Shown in pieces: positions 15,001 through 25,880 of a stretch of 64,000 bases of DNA. Below the pieces are notes generated by a model. That model was not told the DNA's origin and searched no databases. It worked only from the letters and a program-made list of their open reading frames with translations. Source of the DNA: Bugula neritina (lineage: Eukaryota; Bryozoa; Gymnolaemata; Cheilostomatida; Bugulidae); contig OZ037769.1 of the NCBI GenBank assembly GCA_964035545.1, positions 8,676,429 through 8,740,428 on the forward strand, in the 5' to 3' direction. Within the stretch, counting starts at the first letter, position 1. The number at the start of each line of letters is the position of its first letter. The position numbers and the translations under genes are program-made.

Positions 15001-16655
15001 GCCACTCCAATATACTATGATTGTTTTATTGCTGATTACTACACTTTACATAGCAATAACATAGTGGCCTAAATGATACAATGTGCATCAGAACGTAGCT
15101 AGTGTTTGAGGGCCTTAATAATGCAATGTATACCAGAAAGGTAGTGTTAAGCAAAGTAGACCCTATGAGGTGTGCAAGTTAGCTACAACTAGTAAGAATG
15201 AATCATATGTTGGCTATTGCTCATCAGCAGAGAATGTATCATTGTTTAAAAAAGCATTATTACGGATTCCTGATCCAACAAGTCTTAAATGGGATGACAG
15301 CTTCATAGCACAGTCACATCCCACAATGCTTTGCAGTTTTGTATGACCCACTTTATCCATGTTAGGCAAAGTCTTTCTCATGAGTTAGAACGAAAAATAA
15401 AAACGAAAAACAGATATTTTATTTTCAATTGTTTTTAAGCCAGTATTTCACTAAATTGGTACAATTTCAAAAGTTATCCTGCAGTTGATTTTCACAGCAG
15501 TACAAATGCACGCATCTTATTACATACAAACATTGTTAACATGTCACAGGCTCTTAAGCACTGTACGAAGTGCCAAATAGGTAGAAATTCACCCATTATT
15601 ATGTATGAGGCACGAAAATACATGATGAGGATGTGAGACTGAATAATGAGCATAAAATAATGAGGGAAAAGTATAGTAGGATATGAATTAATAACAGTAT
15701 AAGACCGAATAGTAAATTTAGGAGCATGAATAACTGCAAATTGTGGTATGAAAGCTTTCTATAAATATATATGAGATTAAGTAAAGAGTAAATTTTGGAC
15801 CATTTAGAGCTCCATTTAACTGGGAAACACTATCCCTTTCGAAAATGTCATTGTGAAAATCTACACTTTAAAAATGGACTACTAAATGTTATGCAGTTTC
15901 AGATTATTAATGTAACTACACTGAAAGCTATATGACTGATTGCATGTGTTGTTTGTTGCAGTCTGCAAGTCTATATACTATATTATGAATTTATACACTT
16001 TCTTACAGGCTGCTGAGAAGCTAACATCAAACGCTTGTTTCCCTACCAGCATAATACGATTTTATGTATCTTTTGGTGTGTAGTCAATGTAGTTAAATGG
16101 CGTGTAACTATATGTACACACAGATATTTGTGTAAGCAGATGAAGATACAGCAAGATAGCAAACACTAACTTTCACAGCTCTAAAACTTTAGACATTAAA
16201 GCTTTTAGTGGTCTGAAATCACCAGAGTGAAAGGAATGAGTTGGCCAAAACCGCATTCTTTCTGAGACATTATAAAGCATTGCCAATCTTCTAACTTGCA
16301 AAAGAAAACTATTCCAAACACAAATATTGCTTTATGGGTTTGCTATCAAGTAACTCTAAGTTGATATAAACATAGCCTCTTAAGCCTAAGACTTACCAGC
16401 TGCAGGTTCAGTTTCTCCATTGCTTCTGAGTTCAGGGTATAGAGAAAAGAATTGTTCGAACAGCTGTTTATCTTGTAGCTGGGAGGAAAGAAACCGAGGT
16501 GGTAATTTATGAAGAAGAGAGTTATCAGTGCCCTTAAAGCCCAGATCTGTTAGAAGTTCTTCAGGATCAACCTTCTGGCTGTTTAGAATAGCAGCTACAC
16601 AGACTCTATAGAAGTGAAGACTATCAACTAGTTCATGCTCAGTACTGCATGACAT
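12025..16655 (-). CDS. ITPRID/TESPA1-like protein (IP3-receptor-binding KRAP-type domain)
   Basis: Three minus-strand exons join with matching phases: 16655-16397, 14128-13886 and 12884-12025, the last ending in TAA; all introns are phase 1. Together they encode about 453 residues. Exon 1 contains DPEELLTDLGFKG followed about 12 residues later by LPPRFLSSQ. This resembles the D-x-E-x-L-x-x-LGF ... P-x-RF signature of the KRAP/IP3R-binding domain of vertebrate TESPA1 and ITPRID1/2, which tether IP3 receptors and modulate calcium release. Exon 2 is partly helical with a Pro-rich stretch. Exon 3 is long, Ser/Thr-rich and probably disordered, with a poly-Ser run near its end. The ATG at 16655 gives the longest frame, but an acceptor-like AG lies just upstream, so more 5' exons may exist. 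The introns 12885-13885 and 14129-16396 show nothing else. Family assignment rests on one short motif region. Confidence 0.6.
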
Positions 16656-17963
16656 AACTTGCTATTGGCAGAGATAAGCTGCAACTGATGATGGTTTATG
16701 AGCTATGACCTGTAGGCTTCAATAAAACCATCCATCCATCAATTGTGTGCTCTTATCAGTATTCTAAACTTGAGTGTGAGTAGTATAGATTAGAATATTC
16801 ACAAAATAAAAGTTGAACACTATTGGTTTATATTCTATTAGGAACTTCAGCAATGATAATATTACATATGAATTTCGGTCTTGATCTATATATTACTTCA
16901 AGCTGTAAAAATTCAGTCATCAATTTGTAAGATAATTGGTAAGTTATAACTGCAAAACAAAGAACTTTTTCATATTATATTTCATTTACTAAAATAAAAG
17001 ATAGCTGATTAAAGTTCATTATAAAAGGAACACAATCTGAATTAGCAAATTCATATATAATTATGCAATTGTGAAATGCTTCTTTTCAATATATTAATTA
17101 TATTATAATTATATTATGCACATGTACCTTGGCATAATAAGCAAACTATTGAAATTAAATACTTTTTTTAAATTAGAAAACAAGTTTTTATATTATATTC
17201 GCAAATTGCAGAAGTATATTTCATTTAACTTAGTAGAAGCTTATATAAGCTGGCAAAAGAATTCATGTATATAAACAGCAATATATTATAGGATAATAAG
17301 ATATCGTCTTGCAGCTGCTTACTATTAGTTTTATATACTTTAATTCACTTCTAAATGTTAGTTCGGCTGCAACTTTCAGTAGCAGACCAATATGTCATAC
17401 CACTGCCACACAGTATAACTGTCAGTCTTATAAGAGAGCACAATGATTGGTTGGGGGATGGAGGCATTATAGCTCTCAAACTGCATGAATCAACTATATT
17501 ATAGTAATTACCTACAGTAGGGTACAAAATTTAAATGCTATTATCTAGCTAGCAAATTTTCATAATACTTCATTTTCTATTTCCAAGATGCTTTACTCCC
17601 TGTCATTTACTCTTGTACTTGACTGAAATTGCAGATGAGCAATTGCACATATACTTTCTCTTTAATCAACATTTGCATTGACACCATGCGTTCTCATGCA
17701 AACCAAACCCTGCTACTTATAGGAGCATGGTCTAAATTCTATAAGTATGCATCAGGAACCACTGTGTTAGACTTTTTATAGTTTACAGTATAACTGTAAA
17801 TTAAGTGAAATGAAATTGGAAATATTTGATCACATCAGGGCTTACATATATGTGGCAGCAAAACATGCTACCAACGGATATTTTTTACAACAATCAAACT
17901 TAAATTAAAAAAGCCTCTGTTTGAAATGTATACAACATCTTGAAATGTATGTTATGTGATCAG
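16656..17963. other. No gene seen
   Basis: AT-rich spacer between the 5' end of the ITPRID-like gene and the first recognisable exon of the plus-strand TRIM-like locus. I looked for a B-box or RING exon for that locus here and found none. Confidence 0.5.
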
Positions 17964-20287
17964 CAAAAGAAGCTGCAGGAACAGCTGACTCTGACATTAA
18001 GAGAATGTCAGAAGCTACTCCAGAGCAACTTGCCTCACCTGAGATTACCAAGATCTCTGCTGACTTAGCAAGAAAGCAGAAGCTGTTTCAGGACATCAGC
18101 AAGCAGCTGAATGAAGCTAAAGCTTTTCAGTCTGTTGATATAAAGTCTATGAGCCAGCAGGAGTTCATAACGGTGTTTGAGAAACTTGATTTTGGTAAGT
18201 GGCTGCAGTTAATGGAATCTATAATACAACTGTATTATATTATATATTTATAATATATTATGTTATATGCTACAAATATGTATATTATAATATGCAGCTA
18301 TTTTATATTATATATATAATCTATTATGCAATTATATTATATCATATTACACATCTATAATCTATAATACAACTATATTATATATTTTTAATATATCATA
18401 TGCTATAAATACGTTATAATATACAACTATTTTATGTTATATATATGCGTAATATATTATGCAACTATATTGTATTATATTACACTTTTGTACTCTAAAA
18501 TACAAATATATTATATATTTATAATAGATTATGTGTTATAAATATACTATAACATGCGACTATAGTATATTATATATCTGTAATATATGATATTAGATGA
18601 TATAACTACACTATATTATATTATATGTTTGTGATATATTATAAAACTACATTATATTTTATATCTGTAATATATTATATGCATGTAATATGTGATACAT
18701 TTATATTATATATGTGCATATAATATGTTTTATATTTGCAATATACTAGACTATGCATATACAATACCTTACTGCATATATCTTATTATAAAATGCTTAC
18801 ATAATATAATATAGTTAATTATTACAGTTATTTTATTGTGAAAGCATGACTGAGTAAATAAATAAAAAGTTAATATTTACTATTTCTTACAAAAAATCTT
18901 ACATTTGACAAAACTGTAAACCATTATTTTGTTGACTATATAATCTGCTGTTCACTCCACATCTCTGTTGCTTTAACGTGACTGGGAGACGCTCAAAGCC
19001 TGTTTTCTGTAAAACAAAATTGACTTAAACAATGAAATAAGACACTAGAGGCATTCTTGCTATAATGAAACTTTCACTTACAATATATTTTGTGTGTGAT
19101 GGCGGTAGAGATAATCCAAAGCCACACACAACAAATTTTGTTCTTTTAATTATTGAGCAGCTCAGACAGGTTTTCAATAGCTATTGCATTTTATTTGTTA
19201 TAATGCAGATGGGTATGTGTTTGCTGTAACTGACTTGGACCGAATCACACTTGGTGAGAAATGTGAGGTTATCTCAGACAAGCTATGCTATGATTTAGAT
19301 GTCACTCCATCCGCCCAGATACTTATTGGGAAAGTAGAAGGATTTGACATTTGTGAAAAGAATGGAAAAATTTTAAGATCAGTAAAAGTTAACGGATTTT
19401 CTATTATCAGCGTTCAATATTATAAAAAGCAAAATCTATATATTGGCCATTGACTGTTTGAAAGATAGAAAAAAGCGGAAAGTCATAGTTTTTGATATGC
19501 CTAACTACACCGAGTCGGCTTCTTGGAGTGTGCCAGACTTTGAATACATCAGCATGCTTGCGGTTAACAATGACAAGGTTTACGTTGCTGACCCCTATGC
19601 TAAAAAGGTGAAGATCTATTCACTGACCGGGAAACCAATAAGCGATTTTTTTCACTCTAGCTTCATTACACCATGTAACATGAGCAGATGCCCACCAGAT
19701 GGTGTCCTGGTAACGGACAATGGTGCCGGCCTAGTTTATAAAATTAACTGCATGAACGACCAGTTGGCCTGAGAGTTCAAAGTAAACAACCCACGCGGAG
19801 TCTTCTGTGACAAACTCGGCAACATATGGGTGTGGGCAAAAAACTCCAAGGAACTGGTGCTTCGATCTTCTGATGGTAAGAGATGACCAAATGTCAGGAT
19901 TTGGCTGACATTATACTGCATGTATTTACATGTACATGCATGCAGTATACTACCAGTAATTACACAAACATGCATGCAATATTCTGTTAAGAGTTAATGG
20001 TTATTGTATGTAATGTACTCCTACATTGCTAACTGTAGCCTAGAGCACCTAGCTATAACTGTAATAATTAAAGTTGAACTTAGATATAGAAAGATGATTG
20101 AAATTTCCTATATTTATAGAGTTGTCTTACTTTAGGTAAACAGACAAAAAGCTTCTCACACCCAGAGCTGCTGAAAACAGGAGTGGATTTCATAACGGGG
20201 CTCTCTATGTCAGAAGGAGAGTTGTGGTTGGCAGCAAACAAAACAGGGGTTATGAGAATAAAAATGAATGTGGCTCCTGCAAAATGA
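17964..20287 (+). pseudogene. TRIM-like protein, coiled-coil exon plus NHL repeats, broken
   Basis: Three exons join in phase 1: 17964-18194, 19209-19875 and 20136-20287 (TGA). Exon 1 encodes a helical segment (SEATPEQLASPEITKISADL and on), homologous to the minus-strand exon at 22109-21882. Exons 2-3 encode NHL/beta-propeller-like blades (for example VYVADPYAKKVKIYSLTGKP and GELWLAANKTGVMRIKMN), the substrate-binding end of TRIM2/3/32/71-type proteins. Exon 2 needs a frame change near 19440-19450. It also has an in-frame TGA at 19770-19772, after which blade-like sequence continues (NNPRGVFCDKLGNIWVW). No RING or B-box exon lies upstream. With two disabling changes and a missing N-terminus it looks like a pseudogene; base errors are the alternative. 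An AATAAA signal follows at 20321-20326. Confidence 0.75.
18200..18800. repeat. AT-rich minisatellite in an intron
   Basis: Diverged copies of a roughly 140-150 bp unit, dominated by TATATTATA-type motifs and recurring CAACTATATTATAT and ATATTATGCAACTAT segments. It fills the intron between the coiled-coil and NHL exons of the broken TRIM-like gene. The period was estimated by eye. Confidence 0.7.
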
Positions 20288-21042
20288 AGAATATTCAGGA
20301 ACGAAGCTACCGCAGCATTTAATAAAACAAGTATAATTTAATCCTGTATTTTAAAATGGAGCCTGTCGGAATTTCCTAACCTGCGATTTATGATGTCCTA
20401 GACTTTGTTTCTTTGATATTTTCAACAGTTTTTACCCTTGTTTGAGAAAATACAGTGTGTCGAATTTTCATCAGTGTTGTATGTAGTATTGATCGTAGTG
20501 TGTAATTATAATGCCTAGTACAAGATTAAGCCAGAAAAATATACAAGCATAATGTAATGACTACAGAAAATTTAGTAGTTTGACTAAAAATGCTTACTTT
20601 TAAAAAAGGTTTTGATGCTGGTGTGCACTCTTTTTTACCTTATCAAGTTTTAAAATGTTACATTGGGTGATGTAAATGTTCCTGTCTTTTTCAAGGTTTT
20701 TGCATTCTTATACAGCATATTGCACCAATCATTGTAAACTATTATATTATCTTTACTTTTTTGGCTGATGTGTTTTATAGGACATAATCTTTGCTTATTT
20801 TTAATGTAAGTATTTATTTATGAGTGCTATGAATTATGTTCATGCAGCACCGAATTCAAATTACATGAAAAGTACAGTTGAAATTATTGTTCCTATTTGA
20901 ATTATCCTGCAGTACTAGAAAACATGATTGCTATATTTTCTAATTGAGTGTAAACCCTCAATTTATCTAGTTGGCTCATGCACACACTTATACTATTGAG
21001 TTGTAATTGCTCGAGATCAAAATTTGATGAATAAATAAATAA

Positions 21043-21094
<52 letters not shown>

Positions 21095-21881
21095 CTGTGT
21101 GCAGCAAGTGTTTTATTGTCTGTCTCCTTGACAGCACAAAACAGAGTGCCATGGCTAACACCTTCCTGATGAAAGAAACTAACGTTTCCATTAAAACATA
21201 TTCAATAAGTGTGTGACTTAAAGCCACCTGACAGCTCAAATAGGAGTTATGATAATACATCAGCTGAGGTAAAATGAGCTGAAATTATACATGAAAAATA
21301 TTGCATAAAATGTAGACTTTACATAAAACTATTGATTATGACATTACCTAGTTAATGAAATCATAATATTCTCTAATGGATTTGTTTTTAGAAGTTAAAG
21401 TTTTTTATATTTAAACTTGGAATCAGTTTTACCCTAGACATACCAGCATATCTATATTGTATAAATCTAGCTTGTAGAAAACCAATTTATTCTAGCAATT
21501 ATAATCATGAAAATACTCAACATCTTAAAAAATGTAAATAGATACAATGCACATATGAATTATTGGGAGCACAAGAATTGAAAACGTATTATTGTCATTT
21601 TGGTAAGTATGCTATTCTCCGATACACTAACAAAATATTTTTAATAATTACAATTAAACTAAATCAATTTATGGTATTTAAATTGAAAGCAACAAATTTG
21701 TTTGTATGGGTCGTCAAATTTATTTAGCATGCAACTCCCATAACTGAGTTAACCATCCTTTGCGATTATCATGTCAACTCGTACAACCCCCTTGTCACAG
21801 GCTGCTCCCCATAAGTGATCCATGGATCGATCTCGCTGAGATCGGTACATGGAAAGCCGGTGATTATATCATACAACATAC
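20288..21881. other. Spacer between convergent TRIM-like loci
   Basis: It contains the polyadenylation signal of the plus-strand locus (20321) and a pure (GT)n array at 21044-21092. No NHL exon for the minus-strand locus is visible, although that is where it should lie. Confidence 0.6.
21044..21092. repeat. (GT)n microsatellite, ~49 bp
   Basis: Pure GT dinucleotide run preceded by (AAAT)n-like sequence. Confidence 0.95.
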
Positions 21882-22836
21882 TGAGCTCTCCGAACACTTG
21901 AATAAACTCTTGGTGATTGAGAGAATCAACATCAATTGATTGGAGCGAGCAACCTGCTTCAATTATCTGTGATGTCACATCTTTTAAAAGCTTTTGCTTT
22001 TCTGGTAACTCGGTGACTATTTTCGTCAGGTCCGGAGACACCAGTTGTTCTGGCGATGCGTTAGCCATCTTTTGGATTTCCAAGGTAATTTCTTCTTGCA
22101 ACTCTTTTTCTATAAGAAAATCAGAAGAGTTGAAGAGCCATCTTTTGAGTTTCATTTTACTAATTTATTCTTATTCATCGAAGTTATTTGAGACTATGAT
22201 TTATAGAAAACAGGTTACCTGCGCACTCTAATATTGCTATGAAATATACTATTGATAACTATAAGAGAGATATATATGGCAACTAAAAAAAAAGTGAAAT
22301 TATTCAATAGTTGAGATTCTAGACTGCAGGCTTTGAAAAGAATTGTTTTTTATTACCTGCTTGGAAAGAGTGCCCATTGCCAATTCTTTATTCGATGTAT
22401 TTCTCTTTACAGACTTCATACATTTCTTCAAAGTTTGTACATTATGCTTTTCCGTTCTCACATGGTTTCTTGGAGCAGCTGCGTGGTATGACAACATTCA
22501 TTCAATTCATATCGCTTTCATAGATATAACACTATATTTGGAAAGAATTATTTTGCATATACATATATCATAAATTTAAAATTACTTATAAATGCTACTT
22601 TATGGTATAACTTATTGCCATTGATTTAATGTATAAGTAAACTTGATGATTAAAAAGCACCTCAAATCTACAATATCATGTTTAACAAAATGTTTATGAG
22701 CATTTATTCTAACAAGGAAGATGTAAAACCAGCCAGAGACAATCACCAGACACCAACCTTGTACAGATGAATAGTTTGCAGTACCTGCAGTACCAATCAA
22801 TGGGCCGCCCACAATCTTCTGACTGACAATCGGCTT
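21882..22836 (-). pseudogene. TRIM-like fragment: B-box and coiled-coil exons, no NHL
   Basis: Minus-strand exons: 22836-22758 has a B-box-type zinc finger (DWYCRYCKLFIC, the C-x2-C-x4-C core). 22468-22357 supplies the rest of the box and a Lys-rich helix (HVRTEKHNVQTLKKC). 22109-21882 is the coiled-coil exon (NASPEQLVSPDLTKIVTELP). The last exon is 76 codons, equals the plus-strand exon 17964-18194 in layout, and shares its phase-1 borders (donor A|GTATGT). The phase of exon 2 (0) does not fit the best acceptor of exon 3 (phase 1), so that junction is uncertain or broken. No RING is seen upstream and no NHL exon downstream. Whether it is expressed as a short B-box protein cannot be told from sequence. 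Confidence 0.6.
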
Positions 22837-22969
22837 CTGTGAACAGATAGAAAGTATGTAAATCTATTCTAATGACAGAGTGAACTGCGCCACATTCTGA
22901 CATACAGCTCTCTTAGGATAATGTACAACATAGATTTTATGTAATACTAACAGCTTTCTAACTTATAAT

Positions 22970-23240
22970 ATGTACTATGTTGTATTGCTTACCAGAGAGA
23001 GTAACAATACCATGTACCAACAGTTCTATAGCACAGTATACCATATACCTTATCCCATATACAGCATAGGTACACCACAGTAAGGTATACTATATATAAC
23101 TTAGATATTACAGCATACTGCATAGGTCTACTACAGTGAGGTATACCATAAAATTTAGATATTGTAGTATAGGTACATCACAGTAAAGGTTACTGCTATG
23201 TTACGATTATGGTATACCATATATACCTTAAATATTTATT
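22970..23240. repeat. Degenerate ~75-bp tandem repeat
   Basis: About three diverged copies of a unit containing GGTATACCATATA, TTAGATATT, and CATAGGTACACCACAGTAA blocks, in order. The region lies upstream of the minus-strand B-box exon. Confidence 0.6.
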
Positions 23241-25009
23241 TATTTACAGCTGTGTAAGTACATTATCTAGTTGCCAAAGTCAAACCAAACCAATATCTAC
23301 AAGGAGTTATCATTTCTTTTGATTATTATTCTGAACTCTGCCGATTAAGTTATCACAGGACCAAAAATTTGACGGTGGCTTTTACAATGCAACTCGGTGA
23401 AATTTGAATGAAAATCGTAAAGGTATAAACACAACTTTAGAGTATTTTATATTGTAGGACATTTGAGATAGTATGCTAACCTTGTGCCAGAGAGACAAAT
23501 GAAAAACAACATTGGGCATTAAAAAGTGTAAAAAAAGAGTCCATAGTTTTACCTGATTGAATAAAATGGTGCAATGCATCAGTTAGATCGGGCTAAAGCA
23601 AGGCTGTAATTTGTGTTAAAACTCCAGTATATCTAAAATGAGAAACACTGTTACTTAGCAACATTGTTGCCTAGAAATATACTTAATCGCAAATGAAACA
23701 CCTCAAACTTTCAACAGAGATCAAAACTTATACAATAATATTGAATATTATACCAAACAGTGTCCAGTGTCAGAATTATTATATAGTTTTATGGTAAAAT
23801 AACCATGAATTATTACCACATTTTATTAGACATGTATGACATCGTCATGCTATTACTTATTCTAATGACTAAAGCTCAGTTAGAGTAATGTTGATTTGTT
23901 ACTTGACTGCTTACTTTTCAAGTCAACTAATGGTAATACCAATAGTAATTGACTCAAATGACATAATTTTTATTCCTAAATCAATTTTAAGCTGATTCAA
24001 GTTTAAGTTGATCAAAGCTATTGATAGGTTACACTTCAAATACCCAAACTCAATTTTTTTCTAAACTAGACAATCCCCAGCATAGATCTGAGGTTAACAT
24101 AACTTGACTTGCCTAGACCACCAATACCCATAGATTATACTTAGGGGCTCTGCTGGGTGGGGGGGGGGTGAGGGTGGGGGTGAGCATGCAGTGCTCTCAA
24201 AATTAGTTCTAGGGTCTCCTAAACTTAACAGTGCTCCACTATAATAACTTATTGCATTAAACAATACTATATGTGAAATTAGTGGTTAAATTCTTGGTTT
24301 TTGAATAGCTGATGATAGAACTCTATGAATGTCTAAAAATTAAAGCAGACCAGTCATTATATAGCCATTGTCATTATTTGCTTCAATAGATTTATAATGA
24401 GCATATCCTCGAATTCCCTGTTTAATTTTTTATATATGCTAGTAACTTTATTTTCTGAACTGCATAGTTAATATAAATCATATTTAATTAATTAGTATAT
24501 CTGTGTAAAACCTCAACAATAGCCAGAGTCATGCTTGTGCAGATACAACACACAAAGTACTATATTCACGTTTTGCTTTTGAAATTAAAAGTGAGTTTAA
24601 TTTAATACTCTGTTTCTTTTTCTAGTGTAATTTGTCCTGAAAATAATTGAAATTGCAGTTTAAAATCAAAGAAAAGATAAAAAATTCAATTACTACAAGA
24701 CTGAGAAACACAAGGGCCCATGACTTATGAATTATTGGGTGTTAACATCAATGTTATTTTAGGTACCCCACCATTTTCAAACCGCACTAACAGTAATGCT
24801 AACTGCCCCTGCTGAGTAATTATTTAATGCAATTACTATTATCATTAGTAAATCTGTATAAGTATTACAGTAACTCATAATATTAAATTTAATAGGCTAC
24901 ACTAATATGTCTACTAGACCTACTCCGGCTCCTACTCCTGCCACTACCACTATTACTACTACCTAGTGGCTATTAGTAGTACTAGCATTGGCGCTGATTT
25001 TAGGTAAAA
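23241..25009. other. No gene seen
   Basis: AT-rich sequence with short direct motifs and a G-rich tract at 24158-24183 (GGGTGGGGGGGGGGTGAGGG) that could form a G-quadruplex. A short CTACTACC-type low-complexity patch lies near 24915-24985. Confidence 0.5.
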
Positions 25010-25273
25010 ATACCACAGTAAAAATGACAGAGGTAATAATTAATAATGGCACATGTGATAATGGCAGTATGGAAAAGTAGGTAAAATGCCCCATTGATGT
25101 TAAATTTTCCAAAGCCCAAACTAAAACCTCCAAACTCAAACCCTTAAGCCCCCATCCTAAAAGTAAATATCCAATCCACCACCCTAAACCCTAATATTTA
25201 AAATGTGCCATTTTAATCTACTGTTCCATTTGCGCCATTATTACCTGTGCTGTTTTTACATGTGCCATTTTTA
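25010..25273. repeat. Imperfect inverted repeat beside the KDZ element
   Basis: The segment around 25047-25105 (GGCACATGTGATAATGGCAG and on) is partly complementary to 25195-25272 (ending CATGTGCCATTTTTA). It could be a small decayed MITE into which the large transposon later inserted. Similarity is patchy and no target duplication was found. Confidence 0.35.
25266..25273. repeat. Left 8-bp target duplication of the large DNA transposon
   Basis: CATTTTTA immediately left of the TIR; the same 8 bp are found at 44405-44412. Confidence 0.65.
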
Positions 25274-25373
25274 GAGGTAGGTGCAGTAATGGAGATATTG
25301 GAAATCACATATAAGAATTTACTATACAACATTTTCATTTTCTCCACATTATGTTATATATCAACACTTTTGG

Positions 25374-25690
25374 AGATTTGTTGAAAGTGTTAGACGGACC
25401 CTATCTGATTATTTTGTTAGATTGTTGAAAATTCAATGCTTTTATATATAAAAAAGTGTTGGAGATTTGTTGAAAGTGTTAGACAGAGCCCTATCTGATT
25501 ATTTTGTTAGATTGTTGAAAATTCAATGCTTTTATATATAAAAAAGTGTTGGAGATTTGTTGAAAGTGTTGGAGATTTGTTGAAAGTGTTAGACAGAGCC
25601 CTATCTGATTATTTTGTTAGACTGTTGGATTGTTGAAAATTCAATGCTTTTATATATCTACACTTTTGGAGATTTGTTGAAAGTGTTTGT
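25374..25690 (+). repeat. Left subterminal repeats, 90-bp unit
   Basis: Copies of a unit containing CTATCTGATTATTTTGTTAG, ATTGTTGAAAATTCAATGC, and GGAGATTTGTTGAAAGTGTT. The CTATCTGATT block recurs at 25401, 25491 and 25601. The spacing is 90, then 110 because of a 20-bp internal duplication. The same unit occurs inverted near the right end. Confidence 0.9.
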
Positions 25691-25880
25691 ACATTGTTTT
25701 TTCCTGCAATGTATTTGTTGAATGCTTCTATGCTGTGAAGCCGATCATTTCATGCTTCCATTCAATTAAAAATAGTAATAACACTAATTTTTTTTGACAT
25801 TTTGAGCATTTAATAATTTAATTGCTAAAATATAAAAAATACATTACTCTAAATAGCATCAATGTAAAACAACTCATTCT

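Noticed and set aside
25170-25195. CCCTAAACCCTAA, a telomere-like motif
   Set aside because: Only about two units; too short to mean an interstitial telomere.
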